DNA of 64,000 bases from assembly GCF_002252525.1 (NCBI RefSeq), contig NZ_NNRM01000036.1, forward strand, positions 1 through 64,000, read 5' to 3'. Below are positions 25,846 through 34,835 of the stretch, piece by piece; the first letter of the stretch is position 1; the number at the start of each line of letters is the position of its first letter. Source of the stretch: Brucella pseudogrignonensis (GTDB lineage: Bacteria; Pseudomonadota; Alphaproteobacteria; Rhizobiales; Rhizobiaceae). The notes beneath the pieces are model-generated. The model did no database searches. It was not told where the DNA came from and saw nothing but the letters and a program-made list of their open reading frames with translations. The translations under genes and the position numbers were made by a program.

Positions 25846-27282
25846 ATGATCCGATTGGGTAAAAGCTATCAGCACTTCAGCCGCGCGGGCGGATGCGCCT
25901 GCGCAAACCCTATGCTGCAGAAAATCTCCACCCGGCTGGATCGGTTGTCGCGAAGACACTTCCTTGCAGGCGCTGCCGCCACTGCCGCTGCTATTCTCAC
26001 CAAAGATCAAGCTCTGGCACAACCAGAAAGAATTCTCCTCACGCATGTCCGTCTTTTCGACGGGAAGTCTGATAGCCTGCGACCGGGCATCCAGATTCTC
26101 ATCGAAGGAAACCGGATCGCCTCGGTTGATGCGGCCAATAATCCGCCACCCGAGGGCGCACGGGTTATCGACTGCGGCGATCGTGTGCTCATGCCCGGTC
26201 TGATCGACGCTCATTGGCATGCGGTCTATGCCGCCGTGCCGCTGCCGGTTTTGATGGAGGGCGATCCAGGCATGATCTTTGCCGCCTCCACCGCGGAGGC
26301 CGAACGCACGCTTCTGCGCGGCTTTACCACGATCCGTGACCTTGGCGGGCCGACATTCTCCTTCAAACGCGCAATTGACAATGGCCTGATCCCTGGCCCC
26401 CGGATATTTCCCTCCGGCGCGATGATCACCACAACCGGTGGTCATGGTGATTTGCGCCTGCCCACGGAAATTCCACGCGATGGCGGCCGATTGAGCACCT
26501 CGGAATTAATGGGCGCGGCGGCGATCGTCGACGATACCGGAGATCTTAAATTGCGGGTGCGCGAGCAGTTGCTGCAGGGCGCCTCACAAATCAAGATTGT
26601 CGCCGGCGGTGGCGTCTCATCGCCGCGCAGTCCCCTTGACATGTCCACCTTCAGTGAAGACGAAATACGTGCGGCCGTCGAGGTCGCAAAAGACTGGAAC
26701 ACCTATGTCACCGTGCACGCCTATGCTTCCAATACGGTGGAAAGATCTTTGCGAGCAGGCGTTTCCTGCGTGGAACACGGCCACCTCATAGATGAGCGGA
26801 CCGCACGTATGATCGCTGAAAAGGATGTCTGGCTCAGTACCCAGCCTTTCCTCACCACTGCGGATGCTGCACCACAAACCGGGCCCAGTGCAGCGCGGAT
26901 AGAACAGCTTTTCGCTGGCACCCCGACGCTCTATCAGCTCGCCCGTAAATATGCGATCAAGACAGCGTGGGGATCCGACGTCCTGTTTTCACCCGAGATG
27001 ACGCCACGCCAAAACTTCATGCTCACCCATCTAAGCCAGTGGTATTCAAATGCGCAGGTGCTTCAGGCGGCGACATCGGTCAATGCCGATCTGCTCGCAC
27101 TCTCCAATCTGCGCAATCCCTATCCCGGCCGATTAGGGGTCGTCGAACAAGGTGCGTTTGCTGATCTGCTGTTGCTCGGCGAGAATCCGCTCGATGATAT
27201 CCATGTGCTCGAAAGACCGGCGCAAACCCTGCTGCTGGTTATCAAGGACGGGCAAATCTTCAAGAATACGCTGCCAAGCTAA
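25846..27282 (+). CDS. Tat-exported amidohydrolase family protein
   Basis: A 478-residue metal-dependent hydrolase. Residues near 40 carry a twin-arginine signal (SRRHFLAGAAATAAA ending DQALAQ), so the enzyme should be periplasmic. Metal ligands: HWH in LIDAHWHAV, the Lys in QIKIVAGGG, His in TVHAYAS, His in VEHGHL and Asp in AWGSDVLF. It is a paralogue of the cytosolic amidohydrolase at 9490 (compare GFTTIRDLGG with GFTTLRDLAG). The start at 25846 follows AAGGAG; an earlier ATG at 25810 would add 12 residues. Substrate may be an N-acyl or Xaa-Pro compound. Confidence 0.88.
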   Translation: MIRLGKSYQHFSRAGGCACANPMLQKISTRLDRLSRRHFLAGAAATAAAILTKDQALAQPERILLTHVRLFDGKSDSLRPGIQILIEGNRIASVDAANNPPPEGARVIDCGDRVLMPGLIDAHWHAVYAAVPLPVLMEGDPGMIFAASTAEAERTLLRGFTTIRDLGGPTFSFKRAIDNGLIPGPRIFPSGAMITTTGGHGDLRLPTEIPRDGGRLSTSELMGAAAIVDDTGDLKLRVREQLLQGASQIKIVAGGGVSSPRSPLDMSTFSEDEIRAAVEVAKDWNTYVTVHAYASNTVERSLRAGVSCVEHGHLIDERTARMIAEKDVWLSTQPFLTTADAAPQTGPSAARIEQLFAGTPTLYQLARKYAIKTAWGSDVLFSPEMTPRQNFMLTHLSQWYSNAQVLQAATSVNADLLALSNLRNPYPGRLGVVEQGAFADLLLLGENPLDDIHVLERPAQTLLLVIKDGQIFKNTLPS

Positions 27283-27314
27283 CGTGATTCAAACGATCGC
27301 AGCATGGAGGTCAA

Positions 27315-28355
27315 ATGGCCAAGCTGAGCAATGCAGCGCTCAATCTGATCGCGGCCAGCATGCTGATAGCACTGCTCTATTATGGACGAACGGTATTGGC
27401 GCCGGTGGCCTTTGCGTTGTTTATCATCATGCTTGTCTGGCCGGTTCAGCGCGCTCTTGCTTCAGCCCTTAACCCTGCACTGACCCTGCTGATCAGTTTC
27501 GTCCTGGTGCTTGGCGTTCTGCTGGGCTTTGGATGGCTGATGGCATGGACGGTCGGCCAGGTTGGACGCCGTATCGCCAGTGATGCAACCACCTATCAAT
27601 TCCTCTACCAGCAGTTCCAAGCCTGGCTCGAGGCGCATGGTATTGCTGCCTCGCTTTTGTGGTCGGACAATTTCAACATCACCACGACATTGCGAATGCT
27701 GCAAACAGTCTCACTGCAACTGCGCAATATATTCAGCTTCTGGCTGATCGCTTTGGTCTATGTGCTCTTGGGTCTCGCTGAAATTGACGCGTTTGGCAGC
27801 CGGATTAATAGGTTGAACAATCAACAGGCCGTGGTTTCCTTCCTGCGCGCCAGTAAAGCTGCAGCCGCCAAAATTCGCGTCTATATGCTGCTGAGAACGG
27901 CAATGAGCGTTGCAACCGGGGTTTTCGTCTGGCTCTTCACCCGTCTGCTTGGCTTGCCTTTTGCCGAGACCTGGGGGTTTGTTGCCTTCATCCTCAACTT
28001 TATTCCGTTTCTCGGTCCTTTGATCGCCACACTCCTCATCACAGCCTTCGCCTTTACTCAATGGGGCGACTGGCGATGGGGCGGTTTCATCTTCGTTGGC
28101 TTGAACGCCATCCAGTCCATCATCGGCAGTGTGATCGAACCACGTCTGACCGGTCGAACGCTTGCCCTGTCGCCGCTGGCTACTCTGTTCTCGGTATTCG
28201 CCTGGGCCGCAATCTGGGGCGTGTTCGGTGCCTTCATCGGGGTTCCCTTGACCATTGTCATTCTCACCTTCTGCGCTCACCATGCTAGTACAGGCCCAAT
28301 TGCCGAAATCTTTGGCTTCCCGCGCGCAACTGGTGATGAGGAAAAAAGGAACTGA
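27315..28355 (+). CDS. AI-2E family transporter (PerM/YdiK-like)
   Basis: A 346-residue inner-membrane protein of the AI-2E exporter/PerM family with about eight hydrophobic segments. The family signature region FILNFIPFLGPLIATLLI and the conserved VIEPRLTGRTLALSPL are visible. A GGAGG site is placed well before the ATG. It follows the Tat-exported amidohydrolase by 32 bp and may share its transcript. The transported molecule is unknown; autoinducer-2 export is shown for only some members. Confidence 0.88.
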   Translation: MAKLSNAALNLIAASMLIALLYYGRTVLAPVAFALFIIMLVWPVQRALASALNPALTLLISFVLVLGVLLGFGWLMAWTVGQVGRRIASDATTYQFLYQQFQAWLEAHGIAASLLWSDNFNITTTLRMLQTVSLQLRNIFSFWLIALVYVLLGLAEIDAFGSRINRLNNQQAVVSFLRASKAAAAKIRVYMLLRTAMSVATGVFVWLFTRLLGLPFAETWGFVAFILNFIPFLGPLIATLLITAFAFTQWGDWRWGGFIFVGLNAIQSIIGSVIEPRLTGRTLALSPLATLFSVFAWAAIWGVFGAFIGVPLTIVILTFCAHHASTGPIAEIFGFPRATGDEEKRN

Positions 28356-28508
28356 CACTGCACAGTTTTGTTTCGCCCCCCGGTGATTGGCATCGGGGAC
28401 GAAGCTCGACGATCTCTTTCTTCCGCTTGCACGTGCCGGCTCGCTTTCGCGCGGCCTGTGCTTGATTAACCGACTGCCAATGTGAAGGCACAAACTCCGC
28501 TGATGCGA

Positions 28509-29123
28509 TCAGCAATCCGTCTGCGCAGTTTCGCTCGCTTTGCGGCGTGGTCGAACCGGCTTCGCCGGGTTGCCCGCATAAACCATCCAGGGCTCGAGAT
28601 CACGGAAGCTCACCCCCCGGGCACCAAGCACTGCGCCTTCTGCGACATTCACCCCCGGACCGACAAACGCTTCCGCTGCAATCCACGCGCATGGCCCAAG
28701 ACGGATGGGTGCGGCGGTCAGGGGAAAATCGTGATGGTCAATATTGTGACCGGCCGTACAAAGATGAGCGCCTTGGGAAACGATCGCATAGGGGGAAAAT
28801 ATGATCGGAGCGACGTTGTAACAGATCGCAGCTGGACCGAGCGAAGAATGCGCATCCATGATCAGGTTGCCAGGCCACCATATACGGGCGCTTCCACGCA
28901 CAATGGCCGTCTTATGAATGCTGGCACCGAAACAACGCAGGATCAGGCCGCGCCAACGCCACAGAAAGGAGGGTGTCCAGGCGGCGAGAAGCAACCATGT
29001 CATTTGCCAGATGAGGCGAAAGACCCGGTGTTGCAGGGTAAAGGTTGCCTCCCCCTGCAAAGGGCTGGATGAAACCATTCTTCCGGCTATGACAGCCGAG
29101 GGCGAGCGCGTTGCAGGAGACAT
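28509..29123 (-). CDS. WcaF-like acyltransferase (left-handed beta helix)
   Basis: A 204-residue member of the hexapeptide-repeat acetyltransferases resembling WcaF of colanic acid synthesis. It has an N-terminal hydrophobic segment (LIWQMTWLLLAAWTPSFLWRW), then repeats such as IHKTAIVRGSARIW and the active-site region LCTAGHNIDHHDF with its catalytic His. It should O-acetylate the polysaccharide precursor. It starts directly after the stop of the polymerase gene and is the last gene of the block; a later ATG (codon 16) is possible. Confidence 0.85.
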   Translation of the reverse strand: MSPATRSPSAVIAGRMVSSSPLQGEATFTLQHRVFRLIWQMTWLLLAAWTPSFLWRWRGLILRCFGASIHKTAIVRGSARIWWPGNLIMDAHSSLGPAAICYNVAPIIFSPYAIVSQGAHLCTAGHNIDHHDFPLTAAPIRLGPCAWIAAEAFVGPGVNVAEGAVLGARGVSFRDLEPWMVYAGNPAKPVRPRRKASETAQTDC

Positions 29124-30419
29124 TCAGTTCAACCCTTCCAGGATTTGCGTTTGAGGCTGATGGCGATGCAACGGTGTCGGCAGGCGGACCGAATTGTTGC
29201 GGATCCGGCAAAGTGACAGGACTGGGATCAGAAAGATTGCCATATGGATCCAAACCGGAATGACCCAGTCCGTCTGATGCGAGATTGCATGCATCGCCGG
29301 CACGATCGACAGCATATAGACAAGTTGCCCCAGCATCTCGCCGGCCATCGCCGTTTCCCATAGACGACGCATGACCCAGGCGAGAAGCAAGAACTTCAAG
29401 GCACCAAAATACCAAAATGATCCGAAGGCGTCGACCAGACCTGTTTCGGTCGTGCCGGTGAGAGGGTTGTAATCACGGCTTGGCTTGGGGGTGTCGAACT
29501 GCAGGGCATCTTTCAGCTTCGATCCCACCAATTGCGCGGGCACGAAAGTGAAGACGACACGGTTCCAGTGAAACTTGCCGTAATCAAACTCCAATCGACG
29601 ATCAATCTCGTCGATGCGCTGAACGGCATTCCGCATTTCAAGACCGCCACGTTCGAGTGTTTCATTGAAGTTTTCGGCGTAATCGATCTCCATAATATCG
29701 TTGAGAACAAAACCCGAAGCAGCGCGAGTGATCTGGCGATAGTCGCCCATGCTTGTCATCAGAAAAGTGCCTGCGAGGATGCCCAGCGCCATCAAGACGC
29801 GTGGAACAACGAAGCGGCGGTAGAACCACAAGGAGAGCAGGATCATCAGAAGAAGCTGGATCGCCTCCGCCCGTTTGCCAGTCACCAGAATGCGATCAAG
29901 ATAAAACACCAGATCAAAGCCAATAATCGCGAGCGCGATCCACGAAGGCCGACGGGCAAAGCACAACAGCGCTATCGCCAGTCCATAAGGCATCAGCTGA
30001 GCAAAGAACAGGTAGACAACAGGCATGCCCGTCATCTGCATTCCAATGGAAACCTCGCCCGGCAAGCGGCTCAAGAGATAATAGAATGCTGCGCCGAATG
30101 CCGACAAGGCCGCTGCAGCCCACACCAGCCGCCTTTCACTGAAGCTCATGCTCAGAAAGGCAATCGGACGCTTGGTCAGACGCCACCCCAAGGCCAGCAT
30201 GGCAAGGGACAAAATCCCCATGATCATCGTCTTGGCATAGGCGCCCGATGGCAGGAACTGGTCATGGACGAGGGCGGGAACCTGCGGAAGCAGAAAGCCA
30301 AACGTCATGACACCAGCAAGGAAAGGAAACTGATACATCCTTTGCGCGGAAAGCAGCAGGCCCCCGGCCATCAAGCTCATCACCAATCCGACAAAGATCC
30401 ATGTCAAAGCAAGCGTCAT
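29124..30419 (-). CDS. polysaccharide polymerase, Wzy-like
   Basis: A 431-residue integral membrane protein with about ten or more hydrophobic segments. A large soluble loop in the middle carries the signature GTTETGLVDAFGSFWYFG, which resembles the periplasmic loop of oligosaccharide repeat-unit polymerases (Wzy, O-antigen polymerase). I take the ATG at 30419, because GGATGA overlaps the stop of the DUF218 gene; the longer frame to 30518 reads through that gene. It would join repeat units in the periplasm. Confidence 0.78.
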   Translation of the reverse strand: MTLALTWIFVGLVMSLMAGGLLLSAQRMYQFPFLAGVMTFGFLLPQVPALVHDQFLPSGAYAKTMIMGILSLAMLALGWRLTKRPIAFLSMSFSERRLVWAAAALSAFGAAFYYLLSRLPGEVSIGMQMTGMPVVYLFFAQLMPYGLAIALLCFARRPSWIALAIIGFDLVFYLDRILVTGKRAEAIQLLLMILLSLWFYRRFVVPRVLMALGILAGTFLMTSMGDYRQITRAASGFVLNDIMEIDYAENFNETLERGGLEMRNAVQRIDEIDRRLEFDYGKFHWNRVVFTFVPAQLVGSKLKDALQFDTPKPSRDYNPLTGTTETGLVDAFGSFWYFGALKFLLLAWVMRRLWETAMAGEMLGQLVYMLSIVPAMHAISHQTDWVIPVWIHMAIFLIPVLSLCRIRNNSVRLPTPLHRHQPQTQILEGLN

Positions 30420-31036
30420 CCCTTGCTCCCTTGCAATGCGCAGACGCTCGCTATCTCTGCTGCCCGATCCTTTGTGACAAGATTGGAGGGCAGGATACGA
30501 CCTGATGCCAGATACCATCCGAGCTTGGCATATTCTTTTGCAATCAGTTCCAGATCGGCCGATGTCGGCGGGAAGCCCATCGGAGTGCTCTCAACCCCTA
30601 TGGGTGATGAACTGAAATGCATTTGCGGGCAGACGGAACGGAAGCTGGCAATGGCGCGGCGCGAATGATACCAGTTGGTGACAATGACCGCATTTCGCGC
30701 CCGTATCCGCCGCATCACAGCTGCCGAATAATAAGCATTCTGCCATGTGCTGCCGGATTGACACTCGACCAGTATAGCCGATGGATTGACACCATCACGT
30801 ATCATGATCTGCTTGTTAAACAAGCAGTCACCATCCCCGGTAATCAGAATAAGCGGGGAGCGTCCTTGCTTCCAAAGTCGCGCTGCCTGCGCAGCGCGTG
30901 GCGGGCCGTCGCCGCCTGGAACGACGATCACGTCCGCCCTGCTTCCGTCATCCGGCAAAGTGAGCACGGTATCGCTGTAAAACAGCGCCGCAAGGCTGAT
31001 CAGCAAAGCGCAAGGAAGCAGAAGCAAAGCCATCAT
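30416..31036 (-). CDS. DUF218 family protein (YdcF/SanA/ElyC-like)
   Basis: A 206-residue protein with an N-terminal membrane helix (LLLLPCALLISLAALFY) and the DUF218 domain: DVIVVPGGDGPPRAAQAARLW, LILITGDGD and the conserved Tyr-His in TNWYHSRRA. Members affect cell-envelope polysaccharides, with unknown chemistry. It overlaps both neighbours by 4 bp (ATGA), so it is strictly part of the polymerisation block. Confidence 0.86.
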   Translation of the reverse strand: MMALLLLPCALLISLAALFYSDTVLTLPDDGSRADVIVVPGGDGPPRAAQAARLWKQGRSPLILITGDGDCLFNKQIMIRDGVNPSAILVECQSGSTWQNAYYSAAVMRRIRARNAVIVTNWYHSRRAIASFRSVCPQMHFSSSPIGVESTPMGFPPTSADLELIAKEYAKLGWYLASGRILPSNLVTKDRAAEIASVCALQGSKG

Positions 31037-31914
31037 ACCATACGCCGCTCGGCTTGTTGGTTGCTCATGCCGGGACGAACGGCGTCTCCTGAAACCTGCA
31101 GTCTGCTTTGCCGCCGTTCCTCCATCTTGACGATGATCATGAACTCATAGGCGGCAAGCAACCGGCAATAAAGATAGCCTGGCTTCCCATCCAGGAAGCC
31201 ACCACGCAAAAGATACATGTAAACAAAACGCAAGCTAGGTCTGAATGGCATATGATAGGAAAGCGATTTCAGTGCCCGCCTTCTCGGCTCCGGCTTCAGC
31301 GAGAAAAAGCCACGCCAATCGATTGTACGTTCCAATTGGTGATTTGAGGAGAGATCCGCTTCCACTGTCGAATAGCGGTTGTGTTTGTCGTACCAGGCTT
31401 CAAGACCCTTATTGAAGCTGTAATGGATGAAATGCGCCTTCAATTCACCTTCAGCGCCGCCGCTCGCCCGCGAGTGAACAGAGCGCTCAAACCGAACCCG
31501 GTCAGGACGAACAAGACGGGTGATCCAGGTCGGATAAAGACTGGCATGCTTGATCCAGCGACCCATGAACATGTTCTTGTAGCGCGCCTTGAAAAATACT
31601 TCCGGCCGCGTCGGATCCGACGTGATCGCCAGCATCTCTGTTTTCAGATCATCAGGCGTGATTTCATCTGCATCCGGCGTATAGACCCACGCATGCTTGA
31701 ACTCTATCTCGGTGAGACCATACATGCGCTGGCGGTCTTCGCTATCATAAGTGCGCTGATAAACCCGCGCGCCCCGCGCACGGGCGATTTCAACAGTGCG
31801 ATCGTCGCTGAATGAATCCAGCACCACAATATCATCGCACCAGTCAAGGCTGTCCAGGCAAGCGCCCAGATTGACTTCTTCATTGCGTGTCATGATCAGA
31901 ACGGAAAGCGTCAT
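31033..31914 (-). CDS. glycosyltransferase family 2 (WaaE-like)
   Basis: A 293-residue GT-A enzyme. The N-terminus reads MTLSVLIMTRNEEVNLGACL, the nucleotide-binding part VVLDSFSDD and the metal-binding motif YTPDADEI, as in WaaE/KdtX-like transferases. It overlaps the upstream wecA-like gene and the downstream DUF218 gene by 4 bp each. It probably adds the second sugar to the lipid carrier after the initiating enzyme. The longer frame to 32073 is read-through of the upstream gene. Confidence 0.88.
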   Translation of the reverse strand: MTLSVLIMTRNEEVNLGACLDSLDWCDDIVVLDSFSDDRTVEIARARGARVYQRTYDSEDRQRMYGLTEIEFKHAWVYTPDADEITPDDLKTEMLAITSDPTRPEVFFKARYKNMFMGRWIKHASLYPTWITRLVRPDRVRFERSVHSRASGGAEGELKAHFIHYSFNKGLEAWYDKHNRYSTVEADLSSNHQLERTIDWRGFFSLKPEPRRRALKSLSYHMPFRPSLRFVYMYLLRGGFLDGKPGYLYCRLLAAYEFMIIVKMEERRQSRLQVSGDAVRPGMSNQQAERRMV

Positions 31915-33065
31915 GAAGTTGCCCCTGGCATGGTAATGTTGGTTTTGGCTGCCGGAACTGCGTCCGCGGCCATTCCACTTGCTGGCAGCATCGGATGCAG
32001 ACCCTTTCGCGTGCGGAAGACAAGAACACTGTGCGCGCTGAGCGGCAGCACCATCGCCAGCAGCATCGCCCATGCCGACGCCTCCAGCGCGACCGCCGCT
32101 GCGGCGATGGCACCCGAAACGAGGCTCAGGCCCCCGATCGCCAAAGCTGTTTGTCCGGGCGATAGACCCAGGTCGAGCAGCAGATGGTGCAAATGTTGCC
32201 GGTCAGGCGAGAACGGGCTTTTGCGTGCCCAGAGGCGGCGAATGATCAGACTCAACGTATCGATGACGGGCACGATTACCACCCAGAGAAGGATCGGGAA
32301 GGCCGATGCGCCGTGTCGGTTTGCAAGCAGAAGAATAGTGCCCGCAAGGGCTGCGCCAAGCACAGTGCTGCCGCCGTCTCCGAGAAACAGACTGGCTTTG
32401 CGCCGCCAGGGGTGGCGCATGTTGAAAATCAAAAAGCCGACACAGGCCGATGACAGGATCAGTGACTGAATGCCCAGACGGTCCTCGGCAAGTCCGAAGC
32501 TGATCACCGCGAGCCAGAAAAATGCTGCAGCACTGGCAAATCCCGCCAGTCCATCAATACCATCACTCATGTTGACGGCGTTAACCAGACCGATGATGAA
32601 GGTGAGAGCGATGAAGACGAACATTGGACCAGTGAGGACGTCACCAAGCACTTCGCCAGGCGCAGTCACCAGGCTTTCGCTCGCGCTCTGACCAAGACCC
32701 AGATGAATCTGTTTTATGCCTGTGAGACCAATGATCAGAAAGGCCGCCAGCAATTGCAGTGCAAGCCGTGGCGCGACCGGCAGATCAAAGCGATCGTCGA
32801 CCACGCCGGTCATCAGGATCAGAAACAGGCCAGGCAGCAGCGCGATTGCATTGGCGGGGCCTGTCATCATTGGAGCGAGCGGGGCTGCGATCAGGAAGGC
32901 AAGGAAAATAGCAATCCCACCACACAGCGGAACGTTGCCGTCATGCCTCTTGCGCGCATTGGGAATGTCAACGAGATACCATTCCCGTGCCAATCCGCGA
33001 AAGCCGAGGCAAAAGACGACCGTCATGCCAAATGCCAAGAGCGTGGTCCAGAAAAGACTTGTCAT
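31911..33065 (-). CDS. polyprenyl-phosphate sugar-1-phosphate transferase, WecA/MraY family
   Basis: A 384-residue membrane enzyme of the PNPT family with about eleven helices. It would transfer a (GlcNAc-like) sugar-1-phosphate to undecaprenyl phosphate, the first step of repeat-unit assembly. Motifs: VDIPNARKRHDG, the metal-binding GVVDDRFD, NAVNMSDGIDGLAG, SLFLGDGGS and RQHLHHLL. GGGAGAAG precedes the ATG at 33065; an earlier in-frame ATG at 33077 is less likely. It is the first gene of the five-gene block and the only initiating transferase visible in the island. Confidence 0.88.
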   Translation of the reverse strand: MTSLFWTTLLAFGMTVVFCLGFRGLAREWYLVDIPNARKRHDGNVPLCGGIAIFLAFLIAAPLAPMMTGPANAIALLPGLFLILMTGVVDDRFDLPVAPRLALQLLAAFLIIGLTGIKQIHLGLGQSASESLVTAPGEVLGDVLTGPMFVFIALTFIIGLVNAVNMSDGIDGLAGFASAAAFFWLAVISFGLAEDRLGIQSLILSSACVGFLIFNMRHPWRRKASLFLGDGGSTVLGAALAGTILLLANRHGASAFPILLWVVIVPVIDTLSLIIRRLWARKSPFSPDRQHLHHLLLDLGLSPGQTALAIGGLSLVSGAIAAAAVALEASAWAMLLAMVLPLSAHSVLVFRTRKGLHPMLPASGMAADAVPAAKTNITMPGATS

Positions 33066-33077
33066 TTCTTCTCCCAT

Positions 33078-33327
33078 GCGCGTTTAAGCGAAATCTTCCT
33101 TTGTTCTAGCTGGTCGAGCCCGCCTCTACGACTTGGCTTAAGAGCGTGTGCCTTACGCCTTTCAGATAAGGGCTTAACCCAAGGTCCAGATTTTCCCGCA
33201 ATCGCAAGTCTTTATCCTGCTGCGCCAGGATGGGAGCGCATCGAACGCGCCCCGAATGTCCGGGGGGAAAGAAAATCGTGCGCAATCCAACACCAACACT
33301 GTCCGGCACCCATGCAGGAGCAAGATC
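33078..33327. promoter_or_regulatory. divergent promoter region of the polymerisation block and flippase gene
   Basis: About 250 bp between oppositely transcribed wecA-like and wzx-like genes, so it should hold both promoters. No motif I can name; an open frame through it is not protein-like. Confidence 0.4.
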
Positions 33328-34827
33328 ATGAGCGGCGCACGCAGAGGTTTCCTCATGGCGGTGCTTGAGCAATATGCCGGTCTGATTTTCAACTTTGTGA
33401 CCGTCATCGCAGTCTCGCGCTTTCTCGGGCCGGCAGAGACCGGCGCCGGTGTGGTCGGCTTGAGCATTGCTGCGATCGTGTTTTCCCTGCGTGAATTTGC
33501 CAGCCCGGAATTTCTGATCCGTCTCGAGACAATAGAAGACCGCGATATTCGGACCTCGATGACGTTCCTGATGCTGGTGACCCTCCTTTTATCGAGCGGG
33601 TTGTACCTGGCGCGCGATTATTTCGCGCTTACCTATCACGATGCTTCCTTGCTGCTCTTTCTCGACATCACCATCTTAGCGGCAATTGTCGAAAGCCTGT
33701 CTTTGCCGGTCGTCGCCTTGTTGAGGCGTGAAATGGCTTTCGGAATGCTGGCACGTATCCGTACCGCCGGGTCCGGCTTTGGCGCCCTAATCACCATCGC
33801 CATGGCCTGGCTCGGATTTGGGCACATGTGCTTTGCCTTCGGATTGCTGGCCAGCGCGCTGACGACCACAGGTCTGGCATTGACAATCTATCCGCTCCGA
33901 CGCCTGCTCAAACCATCACTGCACAGCATAAATACCGCCATGCGCTTTGGGATCTATCTCGGCGGAAATGCCGGATTGAACAAGATTTGCGAGACGTTTC
34001 CTCAACTGATGCTCGGCCGCTTCATGCCGATCGCATCGGTCGGGATTTACAATCGCGCCAATACAGTGAGCGGTCTGCCGGATCGTATTTTCCTGTCGGC
34101 GGTCTTCACCGTCGCCTTCCCGATGCTCTCCGCACATGCACGCGCCGGTGGCGATATCAGCCGCGCCTATATTCGCGCGCTTTCCTATATTTCCGTGGTC
34201 TACTGGCCGGCGCAGATTCTCCTCGCTCTCTTGGCCTATCCTGCGGTTGAGATCATTCTCGGACCAGGCTGGTCAGAGGCTGCTCTGATCGTGGCTATCA
34301 CAAGTCTGGCAAGCCTCTTCTGGTTTCCAGTCATTCTCACCTATCCGCTTCTGATGGCGCTGGGTGCCAATCGGGAAGCCTTCATCTCCAACCTCATCGC
34401 TCGGTCCGTTGCCACCGCCATTCTTTGCCTGGCTGCATTCCATGGCTTGCTGGCCGTCGCACTCAGTCAGTTCATCAGTCTGCCATTCCAGATGATTATA
34501 GCCATTGTCTATGTGCGAAAGCATGTTGCCTTCTCCTACCGGGTGCTGGTAATCGCGCTCCTGCGCAGCGCATCTGTCACCCTGTTTGCCCTTGCAGGCC
34601 CCTTCGCAATGGTTGCGGCAAATGGGTTCGGTGTTGAGATGGCTTTCACAAAGGCGCTGCTCATCGGACTTCTCGCAGTCGCGGGATGGCTCGTGGCATT
34701 GCTGGTTACCCGCCATCCATTCAGCGATGAACTGCGGGCGGTGTTTCGCCCGGTTGTCATACATCTCAAAGCGCGATTTGGACGCGTGGCACCCGCATGG
34801 TCCAAGCTCTCAGAACCCGCAGAATGA
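33328..34827 (+). CDS. polysaccharide flippase, Wzx-like (MOP superfamily)
   Basis: A 499-residue membrane protein with about twelve to fourteen hydrophobic helices. The N-terminus (GFLMAVLEQYAGLIFNFVT, then SRFLGPAETGAGVVGLS) is typical of the Wzx/RfbX group. It would flip the undecaprenyl-linked repeat unit to the periplasm. The ATG at 33328 follows GCAGGAG; the frame extends to 33256 without likely protein sequence. It is followed by a GT2 gene starting 9 bp downstream. Confidence 0.88.
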   Translation: MSGARRGFLMAVLEQYAGLIFNFVTVIAVSRFLGPAETGAGVVGLSIAAIVFSLREFASPEFLIRLETIEDRDIRTSMTFLMLVTLLLSSGLYLARDYFALTYHDASLLLFLDITILAAIVESLSLPVVALLRREMAFGMLARIRTAGSGFGALITIAMAWLGFGHMCFAFGLLASALTTTGLALTIYPLRRLLKPSLHSINTAMRFGIYLGGNAGLNKICETFPQLMLGRFMPIASVGIYNRANTVSGLPDRIFLSAVFTVAFPMLSAHARAGGDISRAYIRALSYISVVYWPAQILLALLAYPAVEIILGPGWSEAALIVAITSLASLFWFPVILTYPLLMALGANREAFISNLIARSVATAILCLAAFHGLLAVALSQFISLPFQMIIAIVYVRKHVAFSYRVLVIALLRSASVTLFALAGPFAMVAANGFGVEMAFTKALLIGLLAVAGWLVALLVTRHPFSDELRAVFRPVVIHLKARFGRVAPAWSKLSEPAE

Positions 34828-34835
34828 GGCCGGAC

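Noticed and set aside
27711-28493. A 260-codon minus-strand frame opposite the AI-2E permease
   Set aside because: Highly polar shadow of a membrane protein; no start signal.
29532-30668. A 378-codon plus-strand open frame opposite the polymerase gene
   Set aside because: Low-complexity, rich in His, Gln and Arg, with no domain; a shadow of the membrane protein on the other strand.
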